A DNA stretch of 64,000 nt from Kitasatospora sp. MMS16-BH015 (GCF_002943525.1 NZ_CP025394.1:2232001-2296000); one strand, 5' to 3'; counted from the first letter of the stretch, positions 37,530 to 46,410 are shown. The notes: generated by a model not told the origin, from the letters alone. Made by a program: numbers and translations.

Positions 37530-38582
37530 TCAGACCCGCACCACTCCGCTCACCGGCATCGCGCTGACACTCTCGTAGCGGACCTTCGCGCCCGGGTAGG
37601 GTGCGTGCACGACCACGCCGCCGCCGGCGTACATGCCGACATGGTGGGCGTCCTTGTAGAAGATCACCAGGTCTCCCGGTCGGGCCTCGGCGAGGCTGAT
37701 CCGCTGGCCCGCGTGGGCCTGTTCCTGCGAGGTGCGCGGCAGGGAGACTCCGGCCTGCCGCCAGCTCCAGTACATCAGACCGGAGCAGTCGAAGGTACGG
37801 GGGCCGGTGGACCCGTAGACGTACGGGGAGCCGACCTTGGCGACGGCGGCGGCCAGGGCGGCGGCGGCGCGGTCGGAGGAGGCGGGCTGGTTGCCGAGGT
37901 CGAGGCGGTCGGTGCCGCGGGTGGCGCGGCTCTCGGCCTCCTCGGCGTCCTGGGCGGTGAGCCGGGCCCGTTCGGCGGCGCCGAGGCTGTCCAGCAGCTT
38001 CTGGGCCTTGGCGAGGCGCTGCTGGACCTCGCGCTTGCTCGCGGTCAGCGACTGGCGCACCCGGTCCAGCTCGGTCAGCTTGGCCGCCGTCTCGGCCCGC
38101 CGCTGGTCGAGCCCGCGCTGACGGTCGACCAGCTCGTGCAGGGTGTCGGCCTGCCGGGCGGCGGCCTGGTCGAGGCTGCGGGCCCGGTTGAGGTAGCCGG
38201 CCGGGTCGGAGGAGAGCATCAGCTGCACGGTCGGGTCGAGACCGCCGGAGCGGTACTCGGCGGCGGCCACCGCGCCGAGCTCCCCGCGCAGCCGGTTGAG
38301 CCCGTCCTGCCCGGTGGCCACCTCGTCGAGCAGGCGGTTGGTCTCGGCCTGGAGGCGCTGCTGGGCCTCCTGGGCGGCGTTGAACTTCTCCGAGGCCTGC
38401 TCGGCCTCGTCGTAGAGCTGGTCCACCTGGGCCTTGACGTCCTTGCGGCTGGGCGGCTCGGGCGCGGCCTCGGCGGTGCCGGCCACGGCGGCGCCGAGCA
38501 CTCCGGTGGCGGCCGCGGTGATGGCCAGCGCCCGGGCGATCCGGTGCACACCCGGCAGGGGGGAACGGCGAGGCGTCGACAT
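37530..38582 (-). CDS. Secreted NlpC/P60 peptidoglycan hydrolase, paralogue 1
   Basis: 350 aa. Signal peptide ending near AEAA, a ~190-residue coiled coil, and a C-terminal NlpC/P60 domain with Cys in FDCSGLMYW, His in AHHVGMYAG and a further His in VVHAPYPG. It cuts D-Glu to diaminopimelate-type bonds in cell-wall peptides. Start at ATG 38582 (MSTPRRS). Closest relatives are the two paralogues upstream. A strong terminator separates it from paralogue 2. Confidence 0.9.
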   Translation of the reverse strand: MSTPRRSPLPGVHRIARALAITAAATGVLGAAVAGTAEAAPEPPSRKDVKAQVDQLYDEAEQASEKFNAAQEAQQRLQAETNRLLDEVATGQDGLNRLRGELGAVAAAEYRSGGLDPTVQLMLSSDPAGYLNRARSLDQAAARQADTLHELVDRQRGLDQRRAETAAKLTELDRVRQSLTASKREVQQRLAKAQKLLDSLGAAERARLTAQDAEEAESRATRGTDRLDLGNQPASSDRAAAALAAAVAKVGSPYVYGSTGPRTFDCSGLMYWSWRQAGVSLPRTSQEQAHAGQRISLAEARPGDLVIFYKDAHHVGMYAGGGVVVHAPYPGAKVRYESVSAMPVSGVVRV

Positions 38583-38678
38583 GGGGCAGACGTTAGCGAG
38601 TCGGGACTGTCTAGTCCAAAACTCACCAAATCGAAAATTCACCCCCTAATCGGACATCAGATCCACTACCCGGGAACG

Positions 38679-38720
38679 CCGCAGGCCCGGCACCCCTCGG
38701 AGAGGGGGCCGGGCCTGCGG
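38679..38720 (-). terminator. Terminator after NlpC/P60 paralogue 2
   Basis: A 13-bp stem CCGCAGGCCCGGC (38679-38691) and its complement at 38708-38720, 28 bp past the stop of the minus-strand gene starting at 39830. No long T-tract follows. Confidence 0.8.
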
Positions 38721-38747
38721 CGACCGGACGGGTCGGCCGAGGAGGCG

Positions 38748-39830
38748 TCAGATCCGGATGATGGCCGAGATCGGCATCACCGAGGCGTCCTCGTACCGGA
38801 CGACCGCACCGGTGTGCGGAGCGTGGATCGCCTGGCCGTTGCCGGCGTAGAGGCCGACGTGGTGGGCGTCGTTGTAGAAGACCAGGATGTCGCCGGGCTG
38901 GGCGTCGGCCAGGTTGGTGCCGATGTTGGTGCCGGCGTGGGCCTGCTCCTGCGAGGTGCGCGGCACCGAGACACCGGCCTGCGCGTACGCCCACTGGACG
39001 AGGCCCGAGCAGTCGAAGGTGGTCGGGCCGGAGGCGCCGTAGACGTAGGTGGCGCCGAGCTTGCTCTCGGCGGCGGCCAGCGCGGCCGCGGCGGCCGAGC
39101 TGGCGGCGGGGGCGTTGCCGAGCACCGGACGCGCGGTGCCGCGCGAGGCGCGGTCGCCGGAGCCGGCGTTCTGCGCGGCGGCCTTGGCCTCGGCCGCGGC
39201 CTTCGCCTCGGCGGCGGCCATCGCGTCGCGCTCCTGCTGCGTCAGGGTGTCGAGCAGGGCCTGGGCCTGGGCCAGCTTGGCCTTGATGGCCTCCTTGTCG
39301 GCCTTGAGGCTCTTGGTGGTCGCGTCCAGCTCGGCGAGCTTGGACTGCGCCTCCGCCTTCTGGGCGTCCAGGGTGCGCTGCTCGTCCTTGAGGGTCTTGA
39401 GCGCCTCGGCCTGGCTGGCGCCGATCTGGTCGACCGCCCCGGCCTGGGTGAGGAACGTGTCGGGGGTGCTGGAGAGCATCAGCTGCACGGTCGGCGAGAT
39501 GCCGCCGTTGCGGTACTGCTCGGCGGCTATCTCGCCGAGGCTCTGCTGGATGCCGCTCACCTGGGCCTGCTGACGGGCCACCTGGTCCTGGAGGGCGCCG
39601 ACCTGCTTCTGCAGGACCTGCTCCTTCTCGGTGGCCGCGTTGTACTTCTCGGTGGTGATCTCGGCCTGCTGGTTGAGCTGGTCGACCTGGGCCTTGACCT
39701 CGTCCTTGGTGGGCGCCGGGTCGGCGTGCGCCCCGGCCTGCGAGGAGAAGGCCACCGCGGTCGCGGCGGCGGCGGTCATCAGCGTGATGCGGGTCCGACT
39801 GGCGGGCTTGGGACGACGATGGGACGCCAC
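38748..39830 (-). CDS. Secreted NlpC/P60 peptidoglycan hydrolase, paralogue 2, under c-di-AMP control
   Basis: 360 aa. Signal peptide (MASHRRPKPASRTRITLMTA...HADPAP), coiled coil of ~210 residues with an Ala/Lys/Glu-rich part, and an NlpC/P60 domain with FDCSGLVQW, HHVGLYAGNG and AIHAPHTG. The ribosome site GGAAGAAGGAG lies upstream of ATG 39830. A ydaO-type riboswitch precedes it, so it is the paralogue tied to c-di-AMP level. Confidence 0.92.
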   Translation of the reverse strand: MASHRRPKPASRTRITLMTAAAATAVAFSSQAGAHADPAPTKDEVKAQVDQLNQQAEITTEKYNAATEKEQVLQKQVGALQDQVARQQAQVSGIQQSLGEIAAEQYRNGGISPTVQLMLSSTPDTFLTQAGAVDQIGASQAEALKTLKDEQRTLDAQKAEAQSKLAELDATTKSLKADKEAIKAKLAQAQALLDTLTQQERDAMAAAEAKAAAEAKAAAQNAGSGDRASRGTARPVLGNAPAASSAAAAALAAAESKLGATYVYGASGPTTFDCSGLVQWAYAQAGVSVPRTSQEQAHAGTNIGTNLADAQPGDILVFYNDAHHVGLYAGNGQAIHAPHTGAVVRYEDASVMPISAIIRI

Positions 39831-39855
39831 GAAGGCGGGCTCCTTCTTCCTACGT

Positions 39856-40067
39856 CCGCCTACCGGGTGAGCTGACGGGTTCGGGCTGGAAGAGATGCCC
39901 TACGACGCCTCACCGCACCGCCGTCTCACGACGACCGCGCCGACTCTGGCGCCGATTCACCCCGAGGAACGTGGTTCCCCGGCTCCGCTCCACAGCCTCC
40001 CCCACGGGGGACTCTCACTCGGGCGGGCCCGCTTTCGGCCCGCCCCGCTGCTTCACAGACTCGGCGG
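39856..40067 (-). promoter_or_regulatory. c-di-AMP (ydaO) riboswitch
   Basis: On the minus strand the closing stem CCGCC...GGCGG encloses the hallmark blocks GGAGCGGAGCCGGGGAACCA, GGGGTGAATCGGCGCC, GGCATCTCTTCC and GCCCGAACCCGTCAGCTCACCCGGTAGGCGG in ydaO order. It ends 26 bp before the start of NlpC/P60 paralogue 2. ydaO elements commonly control actinobacterial wall hydrolase genes and switch them off when c-di-AMP is high. Confidence 0.93.
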
Positions 40068-40260
40068 TAACCACCGCCGCCACCCGGCTGGGTGATCGAC
40101 AGTGCGGTGGTTCGAGGTACGACCCTAGTAACCCGACCGTGATCGGTTCAAATCCTTGTCAGAAAAAAGTCTGAGCATGCGCCAAGTTCTTATGTGAATG
40201 CGACCGAGCGTGACAGAGGCGGTACGCCGGGCTGACAAAACCTCAACTCCGGGTGACGAA
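40068..40260. other. Remainder of the 39831-40323 intergenic region
   Basis: This carries the leader 5' of the c-di-AMP riboswitch and presumably its promoter. An AT-richer stretch lies around 40135-40200 (TCAAATCCTTGTCAGAAAAAAG), plausible as promoter DNA. No protein-coding gene is seen. Confidence 0.5.
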
Positions 40261-40299
40261 GAGGCCCACCGAAGGTGTCCCGGATCACAGGACGGTTTC
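40261..40299 (-). terminator. Terminator after NlpC/P60 paralogue 3
   Basis: GAGGCCCA (40261-40268) pairs with TGGGCCTC (40292-40299), extended inward by CGAA/TTCG after one mismatch. It lies 25 bp beyond the stop of the gene starting at 41349 and upstream of the riboswitch promoter region. Confidence 0.7.
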
Positions 40300-40323
40300 G
40301 ATGGGCCTCGGCGTGTCGGTGGG

Positions 40324-41349
40324 TCAGACGCGACGGATGGTGTTGATGCTCATGACGGTGGCGGGCGCGATCTTCACGACGTCACCGGTCTTCGGGGCGT
40401 GGATCATCATGCCGTTGCCGACGTACATGCCGACGTGGTGGCGGTCCGGCCCGAAGATGATCAGGTCGCCGGGCTGGGCGTCGGCCAGCGAGGGCACCCG
40501 GGTACCGACCGAGCCCTGCTCCTGCGAGGTGCGCGGCAGCGAGACGCCGGCCTGCGCGTAGGCCCACTCCATCAGGCCCGAGCAGTCGAAGACGTTCGGA
40601 CCCTCGGCGCCCCACTGGTAGTCGTGGCCGAGCTTGCTCTCGGCGGCGGCCACCGCGACGGCGGCGTAGCCGCTGGCCGGCGGCAGGCTGCCGAGGGCGG
40701 CGCGGTTGTCGCTGCGGGAGGCGCGGTCGCCCATCACCGCGGCACGGTCCGCAGCGCTCAGCTGGCTGAGCAGCCGCTTGGACTCCTGGAGCTTCTGCTG
40801 CACCTGGTTCTTGGCGTCGTTCAGGACCTGGGTGTTGCGGTCCAGCTCGGCCAGGATCTCGGTGGCCTCCTGCTTCTGCTGGTCCAGTCGGCGCTGCTGC
40901 TCCTTGAGCTGCTTGAGCGTGGCGGCCTGGGTCTCGGTCACCTGCTCGGCGCTGGACGCCTTCTCCAGGTACCCGGCCGGGTCGGAGGAGAGCATCAGGG
41001 CCACCGAGGAGTCGATGCCGCCGTTGCGGTACTGCTCGCCGGCCACGGCCGCCAGGCCGGTGGCGAGCTCGGTCATCTGCTCCTGACCCCGGGCCACCTG
41101 GTCCTGGAGCTGGGCCGCCTGGGCGCGCAGCTGGTTGGCCCGCTCGTTGGCCCCGTTGAAGGTCTCGGTCGCCTTCTCCTGGTCCTCGCTGAGCTTGTCG
41201 ACCTGGGCCTTGACCTCGTCCGTCGAGGGCTTCGCGGGCGCGGCGTGCGCGCTCACCTGGGCGGACAGGGCGACCGCGGTCGCTGCGGCAGCCGTCAGCA
41301 CGGTGACCCGTGCTCGGCTCGGCTGCTTGGGGCGGCGGTGGGAGGCCAA
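40324..41349 (-). CDS. Secreted NlpC/P60 peptidoglycan hydrolase, paralogue 3
   Basis: 341 aa. Begins MASHRRPKQPSRARVTVLTA, nearly the same signal peptide as paralogue 2, then a coiled coil and an NlpC/P60 domain with FDCSGLMEW, HHVGMYVGNG and MIHAPKTG. Ribosome site GGAAGAAGGAG like paralogue 2. No ydaO element is present upstream, so this copy is regulated differently. Three such genes in 4 kb point to tandem duplication. Confidence 0.92.
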   Translation of the reverse strand: MASHRRPKQPSRARVTVLTAAAATAVALSAQVSAHAAPAKPSTDEVKAQVDKLSEDQEKATETFNGANERANQLRAQAAQLQDQVARGQEQMTELATGLAAVAGEQYRNGGIDSSVALMLSSDPAGYLEKASSAEQVTETQAATLKQLKEQQRRLDQQKQEATEILAELDRNTQVLNDAKNQVQQKLQESKRLLSQLSAADRAAVMGDRASRSDNRAALGSLPPASGYAAVAVAAAESKLGHDYQWGAEGPNVFDCSGLMEWAYAQAGVSLPRTSQEQGSVGTRVPSLADAQPGDLIIFGPDRHHVGMYVGNGMMIHAPKTGDVVKIAPATVMSINTIRRV

Positions 41350-41536
41350 AGGGACCTGCTCCTTCTTCCGACTGGACCATCACCCTAATGAGCGATAGTC
41401 CGGAAAATAGGTTTGACGCCAGACCCTAGTGAAGATGACGGATCCGCGCCACTCTCCTACCGCCACGAACTTCCGTACCCCGACCGGATTTCACCCGGTG
41501 CACACACCATCGCCACAACCGGCCCCGACCTGCGGC

Positions 41537-43003
41537 TCAGGCCCGGGCCAGCCGGTTGAGCAGCAGGATCGAGTTCACCGGCCGGGCGCCGGCATTGCGG
41601 ACCCCGTCCGCCACCTCACGGTCGGTCGAGACCACCACCACCGGCCGCCCCTGCGGCTCGGCCCGGACCAGACGGCGGATCAGCTCGTCGGCCGTCTCCC
41701 CGGTGCGGCTGAACCGCACCCGGACGCCGCGTGGCGGCGCCATGATCACCGGTACGTCCAGATCCTGGCCGTCGAACACACAGGTGACCTCCGCCTGGGT
41801 GCGCTGGGCCAGCATCGCCAGGCCGCCGAGCAGCCGGATCCGCTGCTGCTCCAGCGGCAGCGCCGGGTAGCCCGTCTTGGTCACGTTGTAGCCGTCCACC
41901 ACCAGGTGCACCTGAGGGATCGCCAGCAGCTGGTCGAGCAGCGCCGGGTCGTCCTCGGCCAGCGCCCGCCGGGCCACGTCGTGCGGCGAAGCCGAGCCGG
42001 GCACCACGGCCTCCACCAGGTCCGCCGGGTGCAGCTGGGCCACCGGCAGCGCCAGCTCGCGCTGCAGGCCCTGGGCGGCGTGCAGCACGGTGTCCAGCAG
42101 CAGCCGCAGCCGCATGTCCTCCACCGAGCGGCCCTCGCGGGCCGTGCGGCGGCCCGCCTCGAGCAGGGTCTCCAACTCCACCACCCGGTGCCGCAGCCGC
42201 CGGGCCTCGCTCTCGGCGGCGCTGCGCTCGGCCGAGGTGAGCGCCTTGGCCGCGTCCAGCTCGGACTGCAGCCGGCGGGCCTCGGCCTGGGCCCTGCGGG
42301 TGTCGCTCTCCAGGGTGCGCACCTTCTTGCGCAGCGAGTCGGCCTCCTTACGGACGCTCTCGCCCTCGGCCCGCTGCCGCTCCAGATCGGCCCGGGCCTG
42401 GCCGCGCAGCTCGGCCAGCTCGGCCTGCAGCTTCTCCACCAGCCGGGCCGACTCGGCCGCCATCCCCTCGGCCCCGGCCCGCTCGGCCTCCTCGCCGGCC
42501 TCGGCGACCAGCCGGCTCCAGCCGACCGGGCGCAGCAGGTACGCGGCGGCGGCCACGTCCATCGGGTCGGCCGCGCCGGGCACGCTGCCGGCCTCCAGCG
42601 CCTTGACCAGATCGGGCTGCCCGAGCCGCAGCCGGTCAGCTATCCGCACCCGGAAGGCGGGCTCGGCCTCCAGCGCGGCGGCCAGCGCCGGGGCGGCGTA
42701 CTTCGCGCGGCGGGCCGGGGTGAACTTCGCGTACTGGCGCAGGGAGGCCGGCAGCTCGGCGGGGGGCAGCCCACCCAGCGCGTCGGCGGCGATGCCCACC
42801 ACCCGGCGGCGCACCCCCTCGGGCAGCGGCCGGTCCAGCTTCTCGGCCCCCCGGGCCGGGTCGGCGCCCTCGGTGGGCGCAGTCGCTTCGGCGCCCTCCG
42901 CGGGCGTGGCCGGCTCGGCGCCCTCCGCGGGCGTGGCCGGGGCCTCGGCCTCAGCGGGCGGCTGCCCCTGCGGCTCGGCTGGCCCCCTCACTGCGTCCAC
43001 CAC
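41537..43003 (-). CDS. NYN-domain protein with coiled coil
   Basis: 488 aa. Order: a Pro/Ala/Glu-rich N-terminus with repeated PATPAEGAE-like units, a helical domain (~60-190), a long coiled coil (~190-310) and a C-terminal NYN (PIN-like RNase) domain from VHLVVDGYNVTKTGYP to STDREVADGVRNAGA. The acidic residues of the NYN active site are present. It is probably an RNA-processing enzyme. Start uncertain: I take GTG 43003 (after GGAGCCGAGGAC); GTG 43000 is the alternative. Confidence 0.83.
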   Translation of the reverse strand: MVDAVRGPAEPQGQPPAEAEAPATPAEGAEPATPAEGAEATAPTEGADPARGAEKLDRPLPEGVRRRVVGIAADALGGLPPAELPASLRQYAKFTPARRAKYAAPALAAALEAEPAFRVRIADRLRLGQPDLVKALEAGSVPGAADPMDVAAAAYLLRPVGWSRLVAEAGEEAERAGAEGMAAESARLVEKLQAELAELRGQARADLERQRAEGESVRKEADSLRKKVRTLESDTRRAQAEARRLQSELDAAKALTSAERSAAESEARRLRHRVVELETLLEAGRRTAREGRSVEDMRLRLLLDTVLHAAQGLQRELALPVAQLHPADLVEAVVPGSASPHDVARRALAEDDPALLDQLLAIPQVHLVVDGYNVTKTGYPALPLEQQRIRLLGGLAMLAQRTQAEVTCVFDGQDLDVPVIMAPPRGVRVRFSRTGETADELIRRLVRAEPQGRPVVVVSTDREVADGVRNAGARPVNSILLLNRLARA

Positions 43004-43150
43004 GTCCTCGGCTCCGATCCTGCTCTGCGGGGTCCGTACGGCCGTTTGCCGCTGCCCTGAAACCCACCGCTCTCTGCAATTGTCCCGGGTACCGTGCCCC
43101 ACCCGGGACCACGCCACACTCCCGCCGGTTCCGGCGGGAGGATCGATCCG

Positions 43151-43411
43151 TCAGCTGCCCTCGGCCGCCGGGGGCTCCTCCGCACCCGGACGGGCCACCA
43201 ACTCCACCTGGTCGACGGCGTTGCACCAGCGGCAGCGCACCGACTCCAGCGTCTCGGTAAGCACCTCGGTCTCCTCCACCTTGGCCTCGCCGCCCAGATC
43301 GAAGTGCAGGAACTCGATCACCTTGGACGACCTGGTCACGTCGAAGCGGGTCAGGTTGCCGCACAGGGTGCAGCGCCAGCGGGTCTCAGCGGTGGGAGCG
43401 GCGATGGTCAT
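43151..43411 (-). CDS. Small zinc-ribbon-like protein
   Basis: 86 aa, conserved-looking but without a named role. Two cysteine pairs, CTLCGN (about residues 14-17) and CRWCNA (about 60-63), could bind one zinc ion. The acidic C-terminus is Pro/Ala/Glu-rich. ATG start. It lies 147 bp upstream of the NYN gene on the same strand. Confidence 0.75.
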   Translation of the reverse strand: MTIAAPTAETRWRCTLCGNLTRFDVTRSSKVIEFLHFDLGGEAKVEETEVLTETLESVRCRWCNAVDQVELVARPGAEEPPAAEGS

Positions 43412-43798
43412 CGTGGGGTCCTCATCTCTGGTGGCCCGACAGCTAGTACCGCGCTGTACCGCCGTCTCGGAACGCCCACAGCCTATTGCCTGCCCGTAGC
43501 CGCGCAGTCACCGGTCCGGCGGCTGAGACCGAGCCGGCACCTACCCCGTTGACCCACACGCGGGACAACCTGTCTGGCCCGGCTCGGCCGGAGGAATGCT
43601 CGCGAGGAGCCTCCGGCAACCGGGGGCCGGCGTCACGACGCCGGGGCACGCGCCCTCCTTGCCCGGCATCGGGCAGGAGGGGCCCTTCGCCGCGTTGTCG
43701 TCGGGCGCCGCAGCTCCGCTGCTACTTCCTCCTCCGCCTTGCGATGCACGCACCCCACCGCCGCTCCTTCATCCACCCCCAGTCGCCGGAGGCTCCGC
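43412..43798. other. Structured divergent intergenic region
   Basis: 387 bp without a gene between the zinc-ribbon and rhomboid genes. Two strong hairpins lie in its middle: CCGGCGTC-AC-GACGCCGG (43627-43644) and a long one with CCCTCCTTGCCCG (43653-43665) pairing with CGGGCAGGAGGG. They would lie in the rhomboid leader if transcribed rightward. No known riboswitch class was recognised. Confidence 0.5.
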
Positions 43799-44599
43799 AT
43801 GGCCCTTCCCCTCCTCGACCGCCTCGGCCTGCGCGGAGCCGGCCGGGCCGCCCCCGTGGTCACGCTCGGGCTGATCGCGGTCTGCCTGCTGGTGCTGGTG
43901 GTCAGCCCGAGCTCCGGGCTCAACCCGCTGTACGGCACCGGGCAGGCCCGGGTCTGCGCCGAGGAGCGGTACGAGCAGCGCTGGGGTGCGGTGCCCGCCG
44001 AACTCACCACCGGCCACCCGCTCACCGCCGAGCAGCTCGGCACCCTCGCGGCGGCCCTGCCCGGCTGCGAGCTGCCGGCCACGCCGGCCAAGGTGCCGGC
44101 CCTCTCGGTGCTCACCTCGCTCTTCGTCCACGCGGGCTGGCTGCACCTGCTCGGCAACGTCCTCTTCCTGCTGGTCTTCGGGCCCGCCGTGGAGGAGCGG
44201 CTCGGCCGGGCCCGCTTCCTCCTCCTCTACCTGACCGTCGGCTACCTCGCCGCCTACGGCTACGCGATCGCCCAGGCCCACTCCCCCGACGGCCTGCGCG
44301 CCGTGGTCGGCGCCTCCGGCGCGATCGCCGGCGTGCTCGGCGGCTACCTCCGCCTCTTCCCCCGGGCCCGGGTCACCGCGCTGGTGCCCGTCCTCCTCTT
44401 CCTCCCGCTCCGGCTGCCCGCCTGGCTGGTGCTCGGCCTCTGGTTCGTGCTCCAGTGGTGGTCCGTACGGACGGGCGGTCCCGGCGTGGCCTACCTGGTC
44501 CACGTGATCGGCTTCGCCACCGGCTACCTGACCGCACGGGTCGCGACCGCCCGCCGGATACCCTGGCGGCGACCCCCAGGGCTAGGAGAACCCGAGTGA
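43799..44599 (+). CDS. Rhomboid-family intramembrane serine protease
   Basis: 266 aa, about six or seven membrane helices. Catalytic Ser173 in GASGAIAG, His235 in YLVHVIGFATG and the oxyanion Asn120 in HAGWLHLLGN are all present. An extracytoplasmic loop of ~60 residues with two cysteines follows helix 1. Start at ATG 43799 with GGAGG upstream. Its stop overlaps the next start (GTGA). Substrate unknown. Confidence 0.92.
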   Translation: MALPLLDRLGLRGAGRAAPVVTLGLIAVCLLVLVVSPSSGLNPLYGTGQARVCAEERYEQRWGAVPAELTTGHPLTAEQLGTLAAALPGCELPATPAKVPALSVLTSLFVHAGWLHLLGNVLFLLVFGPAVEERLGRARFLLLYLTVGYLAAYGYAIAQAHSPDGLRAVVGASGAIAGVLGGYLRLFPRARVTALVPVLLFLPLRLPAWLVLGLWFVLQWWSVRTGGPGVAYLVHVIGFATGYLTARVATARRIPWRRPPGLGEPE

Positions 44600-44877
44600 T
44601 CACCGCGATCGTTCTGATCAGGACCAGCGTCGACCGCATCCCCGAGATCGCCGAGGCGATCGCCGCCATCGAAGGCGTCAGCGAGGTCTACTCCGTCACC
44701 GGCGGCTACGACCTGGTCGCCATGGTCCGCGTCCGCCACCACGACGACCTCGCCGCGGTGATCCCCGGCCAGCTCAACAAGGTCCCCGGCGTCCAGCACA
44801 CCGAGACCCAGATCGCCTTCCGGACCTACTCCCAGCACGACCTCGAGGCCGCCTTCGCCCTCGGCCTCGACGACTGA
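44596..44877 (+). CDS. Stand-alone Lrp/AsnC ligand-binding domain protein
   Basis: 93 aa. A RAM (AsnC C-terminal) domain without the DNA-binding part: ITAIVLIRTSVDRIPEIAEAIAAIEGVSEVYSVTGGYDLVAMVRV. Such SraA-like proteins bind amino acids and form ring oligomers. GTG start, AGGAG 7 bases upstream, overlapping the rhomboid stop. Repeat copy 5 begins 12 bp after its stop. Confidence 0.9.
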   Translation: MITAIVLIRTSVDRIPEIAEAIAAIEGVSEVYSVTGGYDLVAMVRVRHHDDLAAVIPGQLNKVPGVQHTETQIAFRTYSQHDLEAAFALGLDD

Positions 44878-44889
44878 GTAGTTGTATTC

Positions 44890-45038
44890 AGGGGCGCGGG
44901 GAACTGCGCGAGTGCGGAAGAAGCGGAGTCGCCACCTCGTACTCCCAGCCAGTTGCACCGTCAACGGACAGTGCAACTACGGCATCCGCGTAAAGCAGCG
45001 GGACTTGCCTACTTGGCCGCGCCGTTCCCCGCGCCCCT
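44890..45038. repeat. Hairpin repeat copy 5 (149 bp, long type)
   Basis: Arms AGGGGCGCGGGGAACTGCGCG and GCGCCGTTCCCCGCGCCCCT enclose an internal hairpin GTTGCAC...GTGCAAC. The 18-mer TCAACGGACAGTGCAACT (44961-44978) is shared with copy 3. It lies between convergent stops, 12 bp and 10 bp away. Confidence 0.87.
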
Positions 45039-45048
45039 GGGGTGTGCG

Positions 45049-46410
45049 TCAGACGACGGCGACGCAGCGCCCACCTTCGTTGCGGTAGCTCCACTTCGCC
45101 CCGTCCTCGACGAGCTCCCGCACCGCCCCCACGAACCGCTCCACGTGCTCGACCGGCGTGCCGGCCCCGAAGCTGACCCGGATCGCGTTGAGGCTCCGCT
45201 CGCCCGGGAGCGAAGGCTCCGGGGCCCCGCACTCGGAGGGCGCCGCCTCCTCGCCGCCGAGGAGCGTCCGCACCAGCGGGTGCGCGCAGAACAGCCCGTC
45301 CCGGACGCCGATGCCGTACTCGGCCGAGAGCGCCGCCGAGAAGTGCGAGCTGTTCCAGCCCTCCACCACGAAGGACAGCACGCCCACCCGGGCGGCGTCC
45401 GCACCGAAGAGGCTGAGCACCTTGACCTGCGGCACCGCCGCCAGCCCCTCCCGCAGCAGGCCGATCAGCTGCTGCTCCCGCGCCACCAGCGCCTCGAACC
45501 CGGCCTCGGTGAGCGCCCGGCAGGCGGAGGCCACCGCGTAGGCGCCGATCACGTTGGGCGAGCCGGCCTCGTGCCGGGCCGGGCCGAGCTGCCACTCCAC
45601 CGCCACCGAGCCGTCCGCCTCCCGGGCCACGGTGCGCGAGGCGCCGCCGCCGGCCAGGTACGGCTCGGCCGCGTCCAGCCAGTCGGACCGGCCGGCCAGG
45701 ACGCCCGCGCCGAAGGGGGCGTAGAGCTTGTGGCCGGAGAAGGCGACCCAGTCGACGCCCAGCTCACGGACCGAGACCCGGTGGTGGGGGGCCAGCTGCG
45801 CCGCGTCGAGCACCACCCGGGCGCCGTGGCGGTGCGCCACCTCGGTCAGCTCGGCCACCGGCCACAGCTCGCCGGTCACGTTGGAGGCGCCGGTCACGCA
45901 GAGCAGCTTGGGGCCCGCCCCGGCCTCGGCCAGCGCCTCCTCGAAGCGGGCCACGGCCTCCTCGTGCGAGCGCGGGGCCCGCAGGTAGCTGACGGTCAGT
46001 CCGTCCCGGCGCCAGGGCAGCAGCGAGGCGTGGTGCTCGGTCTCGAAGGCGAAGACCCGGGTGCCGGCCGGGAGCACGCCCGCCAGCAGGTTGAGCGAGT
46101 CGGTGGTGGCTCGGGTGAAGACCACCTGGTCGCCCTCGCGCAGGTCGAGGAACTCCTCGACGGTGCGGCGGCTCTGCTCGAAGAGGTCGGTGGAGAGCTG
46201 CGAGAGGTAGCCCGCCCCGCGGTGCACGCTGCCGTAGTACGGGGCGTAGGCGGCCACGTCGTCCCAGACCCGCTGCAGGGCGGGCGAGCTGGCGGCGTAG
46301 TCGAGCGCGGCGTAGTTCACCTTCTCGCCGGAGGCGAGCGGGACCTCGACCTCACGGCCGAGCACGGCGAGCGGGGCGCAGATGTCGACAGCGGTGGAAG
46401 CAGTGGACAT
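45049..46410 (-). CDS. Class-V PLP enzyme (cysteine-desulfurase-like), SAM-IV regulated
   Basis: 453 aa. Aminotransferase class V fold: YGSVHRGAGYLSQLST, HHASLLPW (PLP-stacking His), CVTGASNVTGE, VLDAAQLAPHH, and the PLP lysine in AFSGHKLYAPFGAGVL. The SufS/CsdA-like C-terminus contains GLFCAHPLVRTLL. The SAM-IV riboswitch ahead of it implies a role in sulfur amino acid metabolism, for example a cysteine desulfurase or C-S lyase. The exact reaction cannot be read from the sequence. ATG at 46410 with GAGGAGTG upstream. Confidence 0.87.
   Translation of the reverse strand: MSTASTAVDICAPLAVLGREVEVPLASGEKVNYAALDYAASSPALQRVWDDVAAYAPYYGSVHRGAGYLSQLSTDLFEQSRRTVEEFLDLREGDQVVFTRATTDSLNLLAGVLPAGTRVFAFETEHHASLLPWRRDGLTVSYLRAPRSHEEAVARFEEALAEAGAGPKLLCVTGASNVTGELWPVAELTEVAHRHGARVVLDAAQLAPHHRVSVRELGVDWVAFSGHKLYAPFGAGVLAGRSDWLDAAEPYLAGGGASRTVAREADGSVAVEWQLGPARHEAGSPNVIGAYAVASACRALTEAGFEALVAREQQLIGLLREGLAAVPQVKVLSLFGADAARVGVLSFVVEGWNSSHFSAALSAEYGIGVRDGLFCAHPLVRTLLGGEEAAPSECGAPEPSLPGERSLNAIRVSFGAGTPVEHVERFVGAVRELVEDGAKWSYRNEGGRCVAVV

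Noticed and set aside
43560..43700. Possible SAM-type riboswitch before the rhomboid gene (contains GGCAACCGGGGG)
   Set aside because: The core order of SAM-I or SAM-IV is absent, unlike the clear SAM-IV element at 46505-46583.
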